Shown: positions 26,052-33,858 of the stretch, one piece after another
Position numbering within the stretch: the first letter of the stretch is position 1
Layout of the letters: each line of letters begins with the position of its first letter
NCBI RefSeq assembly: GCF_016786305.1
Contig: NZ_JADWYV010000015.1
Reading direction: 5' to 3' (one strand)
Source: Pseudofrankia nepalensis
GTDB taxonomy: Bacteria; Actinomycetota; Actinomycetes; Frankiales; Frankiaceae
Length of the DNA stretch: 64,000 nt
Made by a program: the position numbers and the translations under genes
The notes under the pieces: generated by a model
Databases searched by the model: none
The model's input: only the letters and a program-made list of their open reading frames with translations
Told to the model about the DNA's origin: nothing

Positions 26052-27323
26052 TCACAATTCCGATCCGCCCGTGGCAGCTGCGTCGCATGCGGCGAGATTG
26101 CCCCGAATCATCTGACAGTTGGGGTGGTCGGGGCCGTAGACGGCTTCGGCGACGGCCAGCGCCCGCTGGGCCAGCGGCAGCGCCTCCCCGACCCGACCCA
26201 GGGTGCGCAGCGCCCCCGCCAGATTGTTCAGGCGGCTAGCGACCTCCGGGTGGTCGGGGCCGTAGACGGTTTCGTCGATCGCCAGCGCCCGCCGGGCCAG
26301 CGGCAGCGCCTCCGCGCCCCGGCCCAGGTCTTGCAGCACCGCCGCCAGGCTGTTCAGGCCGGCGGCGACCTCCGGGTGGTCGGGGCCGTAGACGGCTTCG
26401 TCGATCGCCAGCGCCCGCCGGAACAGCGGCAGCGCCTCCCCGGCCCGGCCCAGGTCTTTCAGCACCGCCGCCAGGTTGTTCAGGGCGGTGGCGATGACGG
26501 GATGGTCGGGGCCGTAGACGGCTTCGGCGATCGCCAGCGCCCGCTGGGCCAGCGGCAGCGCCTGCCCGACCCGACCCAGGGTGCGCAGCGCCCCCGCCAG
26601 ATTGTTTAGGCCGGCGGCGACCTCCGGGTGGTCGGGGCCGTAGACGGCTTCGGCGATCGCCAGCGCCCGCTGGGCCAGCGGCAGTGCCTCTGCGGCCCGG
26701 CCCAGGTCTTGCAGCGCCACTGCCAGGTTGTTCAGGGCGGTGGCGATGACGGGATGGTCGGGGCCGTAGACGGCTTCGGCGATCGCCAGCGCCCGCCGGA
26801 ACAGCGGCAGCGCCTCCCCGACCTGACCCAAGGTGCGCAGCGCCCCCGCCAGATTGTTTAGGCCGGCGGCGACCTCCGGGTGGTCGGGGCCGTAGACGGC
26901 TTCGTCGATGGCCAGCGCCCGCTGGGCCAGCGGCAGTGCCTCCCCGGCCCGACCTAGGGTGCGCAGCGCCACTGCCAGGTTGTTCAGGGCGGTGGCGATG
27001 ACGGGATGGTCGGGGCCGTAGACGGCTTCGTCGATGGCCAGCGCCCGCTGGGCCAGCGGCAGCGCCTCCCCGGCCCGACCCAGGGTGCGCAGCGCCACTG
27101 CCAGGTTGTTCAGGTGGCTAGCGACCTCCGGGTGGTCGGGGCCGTAGACGGCTTCGTCGATCGCCAGCGCCCGCCGGACCAGCGGCAGCGCCTCCCCGGC
27201 CCGACCCAGATCTCGAAGCGCCCCCGCCAGATTGCTCAGGCCGGCGGTGACCTCGGGGTGGTCGGGGCCGTAAACGGCTTCGTCGATCGCCAGCGCCCGC
27301 TGGAACAGCGGCAGCGCCTCGCC
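26052..27323 (-). repeat. Ten 126-bp tandem repeats encoding TPR units
   Basis: Nine full 126-bp units and a diverged last one, all in frame. Each encodes a variant of GEALPLAQRALAIDEAVYGP followed by DHP and a helix. Variation is concentrated at a few positions (FRR/AQR/ARR; DEA/AEA; EVAAGL/VIATAL), as expected for units shuffled by recombination. Confidence 0.95.
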
Positions 27324-28838
27324 CGCCTGACCGTGGACCTGGAGGTAGGTTGCCGTCCGGTCGCACAACCAGGACAGGTCACCGGCCGCTGCCGCAGGTT
27401 CCGAGCCCGCCGACGCAGCCGTACCCGCCGGGTCGTCCACGCGGGCCACCACCGCGCGGACATGCGGGAGCAGCATCCCCCACCGAGGCCAGTTTTCCGG
27501 GGTGTTTTTGATCTCTCCGGGCAGGTCGGCACGCAGCAGTCCGAGCAGGACCGCCAGTGCCTGCGCCTGTCGGGCCTGGCCGGTCCGCCGCCGGGTTGCG
27601 GCCGCCACCAGCCGATGCACCACCACCGTGGACGCATCCCGACCAGCCAGGCTGTACCCGACCAGCGCCCCCACCGCCTCCAGCCACCCGACCCGATCCC
27701 CGGCCGCCACCGACAGCGGCCCCCCACCGAGCAGATTCGCCCGGCCCTCGAACAGATCCAACGGCACCGGCTCCGGCGCGCACAACGCCAGCAGTTCCAA
27801 CAGCTCCACCGCGGCCGGGGAAACCGTCGCCAGACGCTCGGTAGACAGATCCCACAACGTCGCGACCGTCTCCCCAGCCCGCTCAGCGACCTCACCCAGA
27901 CCGATCACGTCATCGAGCCGCACCGCCAACAGGTCGGCAAACTCGGCCAACGGCGTCCTCGTCTGCGCGCAGAACGCCGCCGCCTGCTCCACCGCCAAAG
28001 CCAAATCCCCCAGCAGCCCCGCTACCCGATCGGCCACCTGCGGATCGACCGACACACCACGGCCCGCCAGCAGCGCCACCGACTCCGACCGCGCTAGCGT
28101 CGGAACCTCGACCGTCGCACCGAGGCCATCCCAACCCGCACGCCGCGACGTCACCAGCACCCGGCCACGACCATCCGCCGGGCGAAACGGCGCCACCGCG
28201 GCGAGTTCCTCGGCGTTGTCGAACACCAACAGCCACCGCCGTCCCCGACGCCGAAGCTCAGCCACCACCGCCGCCGGCTCCGCCCCCACCGCCAGGCCCA
28301 ACGCCTCACCCAACGCGCCGAGCTGCTCGGGCACCTGGTCCACCTGCTCGGCCGACACCCACCACACCACGTCGAACGCCTCGCCATGCCGCCAGGCGTA
28401 CTCCACCGCCAACGCCGTCTTCCCGACGCCACCCATCCCAGCCAGCGCCACCACCGACACCACCGAGCCCGCCGCCAACTTGCCCGCCAACTCCGACAGC
28501 TGATCCTCACGGCCCACGAACCGCGCCAGGCGTGGCGGCACGTTCCACACCGCCGGCCCCGGCCGTCCCTCGTCCTCAGCAGCAGCGGCAAAGATCGGGT
28601 TAGCGGGGAACTCCCGCCGAGCGGCTTCCAACAACAAAAGCCGGCCACTCCTGACCTTGCCCGCCGCGAGCAACCGCGAGACCTCCCACCACCAGTCGAC
28701 GGCCGACAGCCCGTTCGCCCAGCCCGGCTGACTCCGCCGCCGCCAGCCGACCGAGGCCAACAGCCCACCGGCCGGCAGCGCATCCGGGTACATCTCAGCG
28801 AACGCCAACACCTCCGCGGCCGACAGACCGTCCGCCAC
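26052..28838 (-). CDS. STAND NTPase: N-terminal effector-associated-like domain, NB-ARC, ten TPRs
   Basis: A protein of about 928 aa. The first 90 residues are a small helical domain (LSAAEVLAFAEMYPDALPAG ... LLLLEAARREFP) reminiscent of effector-associated death-like domains. The NB-ARC domain has P-loop GMGGVGKT near 131-138, WLLVFDNAEEL (Walker B), GRVLVTSRR and LLGDLALAVEQAAAF. Winged-helix and spacer regions follow, then ten 42-residue TPR (kinesin light chain type) units from about residue 506 to the end. Such proteins act as oligomerising sensors in bacterial immunity or signalling. The start is either the GTG at 28877 or, preferred, the GTG at 28838 behind GGGGGG. No separate effector gene is visible, so the N-terminal domain must recruit one. 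Confidence 0.82.
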   Translation of the reverse strand: MADGLSAAEVLAFAEMYPDALPAGGLLASVGWRRRSQPGWANGLSAVDWWWEVSRLLAAGKVRSGRLLLLEAARREFPANPIFAAAAEDEGRPGPAVWNVPPRLARFVGREDQLSELAGKLAAGSVVSVVALAGMGGVGKTALAVEYAWRHGEAFDVVWWVSAEQVDQVPEQLGALGEALGLAVGAEPAAVVAELRRRGRRWLLVFDNAEELAAVAPFRPADGRGRVLVTSRRAGWDGLGATVEVPTLARSESVALLAGRGVSVDPQVADRVAGLLGDLALAVEQAAAFCAQTRTPLAEFADLLAVRLDDVIGLGEVAERAGETVATLWDLSTERLATVSPAAVELLELLALCAPEPVPLDLFEGRANLLGGGPLSVAAGDRVGWLEAVGALVGYSLAGRDASTVVVHRLVAAATRRRTGQARQAQALAVLLGLLRADLPGEIKNTPENWPRWGMLLPHVRAVVARVDDPAGTAASAGSEPAAAAGDLSWLCDRTATYLQVHGQAGEALPLFQRALAIDEAVYGPDHPEVTAGLSNLAGALRDLGRAGEALPLVRRALAIDEAVYGPDHPEVASHLNNLAVALRTLGRAGEALPLAQRALAIDEAVYGPDHPVIATALNNLAVALRTLGRAGEALPLAQRALAIDEAVYGPDHPEVAAGLNNLAGALRTLGQVGEALPLFRRALAIAEAVYGPDHPVIATALNNLAVALQDLGRAAEALPLAQRALAIAEAVYGPDHPEVAAGLNNLAGALRTLGRVGQALPLAQRALAIAEAVYGPDHPVIATALNNLAAVLKDLGRAGEALPLFRRALAIDEAVYGPDHPEVAAGLNSLAAVLQDLGRGAEALPLARRALAIDETVYGPDHPEVASRLNNLAGALRTLGRVGEALPLAQRALAVAEAVYGPDHPNCQMIRGNLAACDAAATGGSEL

Positions 28839-28955
28839 CCGCCACCCCCCGACAGGACAAGACGACGCGCGAGACACAGGCCATCACGCTGCCGACCAGC
28901 ATCCCACCAGACACCGCGAACCAGACATCACCGATCGGTCCCAACCGGTCGAGTC

Positions 28956-29104
28956 GTGTAGCCAACCATGTAGCCAAGCCGGCAAACTCAGGCGGACGAC
29001 CACAGACAACGACGGAACGGCGGCCCGAGCCTGACCGAGGCCACAGACGAGCCCGGACCTCGGCGGACCAGCGCGACCGACTTTGCAAGGCAGGGGTTGA
29101 GCCT
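28956..29104 (+). other. Relic attachment-site region A (arm repeats plus TTTGCAA core)
   Basis: No gene fits 28878-29277 (400 bp). Two 12-bp direct repeats GTGTAGCCAACC/ATGTAGCCAAGC (28956-28979) are followed 126 bp from their start by an anticodon-arm-like core GACCGACTTTGCAAGG with loop TTTGCAA (29082-29088). The same layout occurs at 33599-33746 and at the AICE right end. Confidence 0.55.
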
Positions 29105-29277
29105 GGACCGGTCGATGACAAAGCATGCTGCCGCGCCGCTTCCGTTCCTCGGCGCTGGCGCGCCTGCGGTACGGGTCGACTTGCCAACGAAGATCGCTGG
29201 TTGGCTTCCGCTGTGGTAGGTGTCGCCATCCGACGGCCGCGTCCGCGGCGGTGCCGAGCGAGGCCGCCCCGTAGAGG

Positions 29278-30444
29278 TTAGTCCGCAGGCATAGGCGGTT
29301 CATCGTCAAACAATTCCAGCGTTGGACGTTGAATCAACTCTGCCGATGTCACGGACAACATGACATAACGTTTTCCCCGGCGAACTACACTGCCAGTTAG
29401 GACCAGACTGCTGCGATCTCGGTACGATTCAATGAATAGGCTCTCATCTAGATTCGGCGCCGCGATTCGGACGCTTACATGTCGAGGTCGATCCCCTTCT
29501 ATCGCCAGAGTTCCCTGAACTTTGGCAATCAGCCGCCCATTCCCTGAACCGCTCCGCTCGAGTCCCTTCGCCTGCCCGACTAGACTCGCACGGATAGGAA
29601 TAACCATATTTCGAAGCTGCTCGGCGCCATCTTGCAGAGTTCGGTGAATTCCGGGTGGCACCTCGACACTTTTACGCCGAGATCCATCAACCGGCACTGT
29701 CCGGGCGAAATCAACAGCAATTTGTTTAGGAGGCGAGCCGTCCAACCTCGGCGCGATACTAGCGAGAGCGTCCACTAGATCTGCACTAACACCATGTGGT
29801 ATCGCTTCACGCCAGGCGTCCGGGCGAACTTGCATTCCTGGTGCCTGGGCGACAGTCACGGCCGTTTCGACGCCATCTAGAAGCGTCTCCGTGACTCGAC
29901 GTCCATAATGATGACCGAGCTCTAGCTCAGGAACTTTCACAGGAGGGTCGACCGGACAGTCTAGCTGCACGACAAAGCTGCCAGGAACGACTCGAGCCGA
30001 GACGGTATCCAGGTACCGTTCCGCATCGATGGGATGCTCCGAACTGAAAAACGCGCTCGGTTTCAGCGCCGCGCAGGCCGAAGCCAGCATAAGGCGTCGG
30101 GCTGCGGAGAATAGCGTCGACGCATCGGGCAGTGGAGCCGAGCCAGGCTCGTTTGATTCTGACCAGACGTCGACTCGGTCGAATGCCGAAGCCGCTGTTA
30201 GAGCCCGGGAGACGGTGAGTGAATCTCGTCCCTCGAATTCCGCGAGGCGGCGCAGAACATCGGCGAGAGACGATGCGTAATCCTTCAGCCGCTCATCCAG
30301 GGGTAGCATTATTTGCCTAATGCGCCCCCGCGAATCTCGGATTTCGTACAGAGCCGTGAATCCCGTAGTTCCAACCCTATGCCATCCCGCACGATCAACA
30401 TAGTCAACCAACTGATTCGGCGATGGAAGTATCTCTACACTCAC
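29278..30444 (-). CDS. Uncharacterised protein, partner of DUF4365-like gene
   Basis: A 388-aa protein whose function is unknown. It looks fully folded: an N-terminal alpha/beta part (LVDYVDRAGWHRVGTTGFTA), a helical middle (ARRLMLASACAALKPSAFFS) with a PGSFVVQLDCPVDPP strand, and a C-terminal beta part (RHVSVRIAAPNLDESLFIES, VLTGSVVRRGKRYVMLSV). I recall similar proteins (middle segment of type RGSFVLTLLSPVPP) of unknown role in actinobacteria. Its GTG start overlaps the stop of the upstream gene (GTGA), so both are made together. The base composition is clearly poorer in GC than the rest of the window, a sign of recent transfer. Confidence 0.7.
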   Translation of the reverse strand: MSVEILPSPNQLVDYVDRAGWHRVGTTGFTALYEIRDSRGRIRQIMLPLDERLKDYASSLADVLRRLAEFEGRDSLTVSRALTAASAFDRVDVWSESNEPGSAPLPDASTLFSAARRLMLASACAALKPSAFFSSEHPIDAERYLDTVSARVVPGSFVVQLDCPVDPPVKVPELELGHHYGRRVTETLLDGVETAVTVAQAPGMQVRPDAWREAIPHGVSADLVDALASIAPRLDGSPPKQIAVDFARTVPVDGSRRKSVEVPPGIHRTLQDGAEQLRNMVIPIRASLVGQAKGLERSGSGNGRLIAKVQGTLAIEGDRPRHVSVRIAAPNLDESLFIESYRDRSSLVLTGSVVRRGKRYVMLSVTSAELIQRPTLELFDDEPPMPAD

Positions 30445-31109
30445 AATGTCACCCCCAAGTCGGCATTGAATTCATGTGCCGCATTAACACATAGTTGAAT
30501 GAGAGACTCGGGGGATATTCGATTTTTTGCGTCGATGTAGACAGTCTTTTTGGACCTGTTTTTAGTTGGCGACTCGCCCCTCAGTGAATGATAATACACT
30601 CCACCAGAAAGCTTGTCGCCCGAATCGCAGGTCGACATCCTATTTCGACGCTCTTTTGAAGTTATCACGAGGAACAAGTAGTGGGGATGCTGGAATGGCC
30701 CGACAAGTCGATTGTAGGATGTTGCGTCGAGCGGATATGCTATTCTTCCAAATTTGTCATAACCGGGCTCTGCCGTGGTCTTCACCTGCGCCGCAATCTT
30801 CGCTTCCTGTAAGCGTCCTATCTGGTGGGCGAGAGTGAAGGTGAGCTCACCGATGCTTCGCTCGACTCTCTCGAAGGCGCAGCCAAGACCTGCAATCTCG
30901 GCGAGAGTCTCAATCCAGCGCTCGCCAAACCCGCCCTTGTCGCGATGATCGTGTCCCGATCGAGCCCTGTCGCTGAGGTCGGCCAGGCGGTTCCATGGCT
31001 CGGCCTCGTCCGATGCCCGTTGCTCTGGCGGTCGGGGGACCCCCGGCGTCGGTGGCTCGGTGTATGCATCACCGAACAGTGCGTTCGAGTCCTCGCCCCC
31101 GTCGATCAC
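30441..31109 (-). CDS. DUF4365-like protein (putative PD-(D/E)XK-type nuclease)
   Basis: A 222-aa protein. Residues about 60-215 fit the DUF4365 pattern: a helix ERWIETLAEIAGLGCAFERV, a short beta segment, AAQVKTTAEP (Q-x-K motif equivalent to the E/Q-x-K of PD-(D/E)XK folds), YPLDATSYNRLVGP, HYLFLVITSKE, then a GGVYYHSLRGE strand and KKTVYIDAKNRISPESLIQL. The usual first Asp of the family (GIDG-type) is not obvious and may be replaced in SIGELTFTL. DUF4365 domains occur in suspected defence genes. GTG start at 31109, GC-poor, first gene of a two-gene unit at the right end of the AICE. Confidence 0.7.
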   Translation of the reverse strand: MIDGGEDSNALFGDAYTEPPTPGVPRPPEQRASDEAEPWNRLADLSDRARSGHDHRDKGGFGERWIETLAEIAGLGCAFERVERSIGELTFTLAHQIGRLQEAKIAAQVKTTAEPGYDKFGRIAYPLDATSYNRLVGPFQHPHYLFLVITSKERRNRMSTCDSGDKLSGGVYYHSLRGESPTKNRSKKTVYIDAKNRISPESLIQLCVNAAHEFNADLGVTL

Positions 31110-31361
31110 GCGCAGAGCATCTCACGGAAGGCTCCAGAGCAGACACAGAACGCGCAGGACCAGCCCACCTAATCGATTCGTCCGCCGGCATACAAGATCA
31201 CGCCTGACTCAACGACTTCTCCGCTCGGCTCCACCAAGCCATCACCGACGTTCTCGACCACCAGCCGCCACCGCCGCAGCGCTCCCGCCCCGACCCAGCC
31301 GAGGACCGGGCGAGTTCGGAGGCTGTAAACAGGAAACGACAGGCGCGCGTAGGCCGTCCAA
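31110..31361. other. Intergenic region upstream of the GC-poor cassette
   Basis: No convincing gene on either strand. It contains the presumed promoter of the minus-strand DUF4365-like pair and leads into the right-end arm repeats. One isolated TGTAAACAGGAAACGACAGG stretch includes a further gACAGGC copy at about 31338. Confidence 0.4.
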
Positions 31362-31385
31362 CTGACAGGCAACCTGACAGGCGAG
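31362..31385. other. Putative integrase arm-binding repeats, right end
   Basis: CTGACAGGCAAC and CTGACAGGCGAG are adjacent 12-bp direct repeats, matching the pair at 15446-15468. They start 127 bp before the tRNA-Arg anticodon-loop sequence of the right att copy. Confidence 0.5.
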
Positions 31386-31487
31386 CCCGCGGACGACCGT
31401 GGACCGTCGCGGACGTCGAGGGACGCCGCACCGCCCGCCACCAGGGCCAGCGGACGGCCACGGACGCCGATGGATGATCCAGATGAA

Positions 31488-31739
31488 ACTACGGATCAAA
31501 AGGTTGGGGGTTCGAGTCCCTCCGAGCGCGCGCGAGGCGGATCACCTTGGTCGCTTCCCTTCGGGAAGCTCCCCCAGGCCCGCGAGTATTGCCCCGGGGC
31601 CGAGCCCCGGACCCCACGACCTGGGGTTTCGCACCACCTGGCAGTCACCTGAGGTCGCGGGTGACGCCCCACAGATGTCTGGTTGAGACAGGTTCAGGGC
31701 CCCGCAGCCGCCGACGGGTGGCGCGGGGCTCTGGGCTTT
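31488..31739 (+). repeat. Attachment-site direct repeat, right copy (attR)
   Basis: Copy of 15194-15445. It contains the tRNA-Arg 3' part without the 5' half, so no second tRNA is made. The chromosome resumes at 31740. Confidence 0.93.
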
Positions 31740-31923
31740 CCAGGGTCCATACTGCAGTTAGTACTGCAATTGGATTCGATCACGGTTCGGCGTGCGGGCG
31801 AGCCCCGCCGTTCCGTAACCCTCTGTGACATCACCCGGCAGGCGCCGCGCCCCGGTGACCCCCAGCCGGAATGTCACGACCTCGACCGATGCCGATCACC
31901 ACCCATCGACCGGAGGTCCGCGC

Positions 31924-32412
31924 GTGCGCCCGACTCTCTACACAATCGACCATCCGGAGCCGGGCAGCGTGAGCATCATGGCGAGACCCCGCGGCTTCGA
32001 CTGGATCGCCGACGAGATGGCGGCGCTGGCCGCAAGCGAAGTCGACGTCGTGGTCTGCGCGCTCACCCAACCCGAACTCGACACGCTGGGCCTCGCCGGG
32101 GAGGCCGAGGCGGCGCGCGCCGCCGGCCTGCGGCACATCGCCATGCCCATTCCAGACCGCCAGGTCCCCGAAATGGCCGCCGTCCTACCGACCCTGACGA
32201 GCCTTGCCGACGATCTCCGCGAAGGTGCGCATATCGCCACACACTGCCGCTACGGCATCGGGCGCGCGTCGTTGCTCGCGGCCGCGCTCCTCGTCCTGAA
32301 CGGCACGACGCCCCAGGTCGCCTGGACACGGATCCAACATGCCCGCGGCCTGCCCGTGCCAGACACCGCGGAGCAGCGGGAATGGACGAAGCAGCTCACT
32401 CGCCGGTCGTAA
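31924..32412 (+). CDS. Protein-tyrosine-phosphatase-like protein (CX5R)
   Basis: A 162-aa protein with a CX5R loop, HCRYGIGRAS (Cys108, Arg114), preceded by a strand and helix typical of dual-specificity phosphatases. An upstream acid loop candidate is MPIPDRQVPEM (Asp78), the right distance for the general acid. It would dephosphorylate proteins or other phosphoesters in the cytosol. GTG start at 31924. The gene is the first past the AICE right end, and its 3' end overlaps the convergent integrase remnant by 17 bp. The tandem TACTGCA words at about 31750-31770 may be its operator. Confidence 0.8.
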   Translation: MRPTLYTIDHPEPGSVSIMARPRGFDWIADEMAALAASEVDVVVCALTQPELDTLGLAGEAEAARAAGLRHIAMPIPDRQVPEMAAVLPTLTSLADDLREGAHIATHCRYGIGRASLLAAALLVLNGTTPQVAWTRIQHARGLPVPDTAEQREWTKQLTRRS

Positions 32413-32705
32413 CCTCGCGAAGGCTTTGCAGCCGGGTCAGGATGCCGTCCATGCTGCACGCGGTCTCCCGCTTCACGTCGTCGAAGACATCCACGTAGAT
32501 ATCGGCGGTCGTACCGATTCGAGTGTGCCGCAGCAGCGCGCGAATCTCGTTCAGGTCGACGCCGGCGCGGAACAGCAGGGTCGCCGCCGTGTGCCGGAGG
32601 TCGTGCACGCGGACGCGCCGCACGCTGGCCTGTTCGCACACCACGTCCCACCAGCGGTTGACGTTGCGTGGATCGACCGGGCGCCCCGCCGCGGTGGTCA
32701 AGCGC
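32396..32705 (-). pseudogene. C-terminal remnant of a tyrosine integrase
   Basis: About 100 residues of catalytic domain remain: RPVDPRNVNRWWDVV, VHDLRHTAATLLFRAG (His/Arg of the active site), LLRHTRIGTTADIYVDVFDD (with the nucleophile Tyr). The N-terminal two thirds are gone. The homology stops exactly where the 57-bp dispersed repeat (32706-32762) begins, so the gene was cut by recombination at that repeat. It is a different integrase from the AICE one at 15475. Confidence 0.8.
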
Positions 32706-32762
32706 CGCGCCGCGCGACGGCTGCGCGCGGCCCTGGCGGGCCGTGCTCGCCGGCGCGCCGCG
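32706..32762 (+). repeat. 57-bp dispersed repeat, copy 2
   Basis: Same element as 25995-26051 with two mismatches, lying at the break point of the truncated integrase. A weaker third copy is at about 33759-33808. Confidence 0.8.
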
Positions 32763-32886
32763 GACCAAGATTCCTCGACCACATCGCCAGGACGCTACCG
32801 AAACTAATCATGGTCCACGTCTGCGAAGGCTCGGGGAGTAACTGTTGCACAAAAATATGGTGGGGGCGGTAGGTTGCGTCGGCTGA

Positions 32887-33420
32887 CTAGAGCCCGCGCT
32901 TCCGGTCTAGCCACTCGGCGTCGTTCCACATTACCGGCATGGCGCCGACCGGCTCGAAGGTCAGCCGCGGATCGTTTGACTGGACGAGGCAGATCAACCG
33001 GTTCCCGAGCAGCATTGCGGAGCGTGCCCGATCGGCGAAAATGTCCAGCAAGATCTGGGCAGTTCGTCGATCAGCAGCCGCGAAGCGCTCGAAGTTGGTG
33101 AACGCAACAACTAGACCCGTTGCCTCTGCGCTCCAGCCGTAATCGCCCATACCGACGTCTCGCATGCAGTCGTTGAGTGCAAGGAGATTCCTGCCGAAGT
33201 ACGCGGGGAAGCTGAGAGCACTCGCGATGTCGGTGAACATGTCCTCGGCCGCTGTCCAAGCGCCAGCGTCAAGGGACACGACGTCGTAACCATGATCGCG
33301 AAGCCACTGCGTTGCTTCGTCCAACAGGGAACGACGCCAGAACATCGTGACGAAGGTGTTGTGCACCAGGCGGTAGTCGACCGGGTGGGTGAATGGAGCA
33401 CGTGGATCCCACGAGGCCAT
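32887..33420 (-). CDS. Barstar-family (RNase inhibitor-like) protein
   Basis: A 177-aa protein. Its core resembles barstar: a short strand, GYDVVSLDAGAWTAAEDMFT, then the characteristic FPAYFGRNLLALNDCMRDVG where a small ribonuclease is bound, and YGWSAEATGLVVAFTNFERF. C-terminal strands and helices follow (MLLGNRLICLVQSNDPRLTF). Barstar relatives neutralise secreted RNases, but no ribonuclease toxin gene is seen nearby, so this may be an orphan immunity gene. The ATG at 33420 is chosen at the start of similarity; the frame is open further upstream. Confidence 0.75.
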   Translation of the reverse strand: MASWDPRAPFTHPVDYRLVHNTFVTMFWRRSLLDEATQWLRDHGYDVVSLDAGAWTAAEDMFTDIASALSFPAYFGRNLLALNDCMRDVGMGDYGWSAEATGLVVAFTNFERFAAADRRTAQILLDIFADRARSAMLLGNRLICLVQSNDPRLTFEPVGAMPVMWNDAEWLDRKRGL

Positions 33421-33598
33421 GGCCGGAGCATAGCGACGCGACCCGATCTTGCCCTCGGCAGCCAGGTTGGCAGCCATCCCGACGGGACGATCGTGGACGC
33501 CCGTGGCCAACAGTCAACCCGCGACCTGCGCCGGTGGACAGCCATGGACACCAAGGGTCGCGCACGCTGCGTCGCTCAGGCAGGCTCCGCAGATTCCC

Positions 33599-33746
33599 GT
33601 GTAGCCAATCGTGTAGCCCAGCCGGTGGACTGGCGTGGACGTCGGTGGACGCCGGTGGAATCGATCGAGACTCTGAGTCGAGCCAGCGGACGCCCACGGA
33701 CGTCCACGGACACCCCGGACCGACTTTGCAAGTCAGGGGTGAGCCT
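33599..33746 (+). other. Relic attachment-site region B (arm repeats plus TTTGCAA core)
   Basis: GTGTAGCCAATC/GTGTAGCCCAGC (33599-33622) are 12-bp direct repeats; a core GACCGACTTTGCAAGT with loop TTTGCAA (33725-33731) follows 126 bp from their start. The region between is full of GGACG words, as in the AICE right end. No gene fits 33421-33858. Confidence 0.55.
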
Positions 33747-33858
33747 CCAAGCAGCTCTGTCGCGCCACGCGACGGCTGCCGCGGCCCCCGCGCCGTGCTC
33801 GCCGACGCGGTACCGATGGGTGCGACGCCGGCCCGAACGACGTGGAAGACTCACGCGC

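Larger units (their letters stand above)
15194..31739. mobile_element. AICE integrated in tRNA-Arg(ACG), 16.3 kb plus repeat
   Basis: Bounded by 252-bp direct repeats (15194-15445 and 31488-31739), the first overlapping the 3' part of tRNA-Arg. The backbone is that of an actinomycete integrative and conjugative element: tyrosine integrase next to the tRNA, Xis-like HTH, RepSA-type replication initiator, single FtsK/SpoIIIE transfer ATPase, Pra-like protein and HTH regulators. Cargo on the right includes an XRE-TPR regulator, a 2H phosphoesterase, a STAND NTPase with TPRs and a GC-poor DUF4365-like pair. No type IV secretion genes are present, as expected for double-stranded DNA transfer by a TraSA/TraB-type protein. 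All core genes look intact, so it may still be mobile. Confidence 0.93.

Noticed and set aside
26052..27323. Regular 126-bp repeats that could be mistaken for a CRISPR or satellite array
   Set aside because: The units are in frame with a single gene, encode TPR motifs, and have no spacer-repeat alternation.
26100..28100. Plus-strand frames (MVGAVDGFGD-type repeats) opposite the STAND gene
   Set aside because: They only mirror the repeats of the minus-strand TPR gene and are broken by stops in step with the repeat.
29075..29110. Intact tRNA with anticodon TGC
   Set aside because: Only an anticodon-arm-like core is present, with mismatches in the stem and no acceptor, so it is treated as a relic att core.
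31488..31560. Second tRNA-Arg at attR
   Set aside because: Only the 3' part from the anticodon stem is present. The 5' acceptor and D arm are missing.
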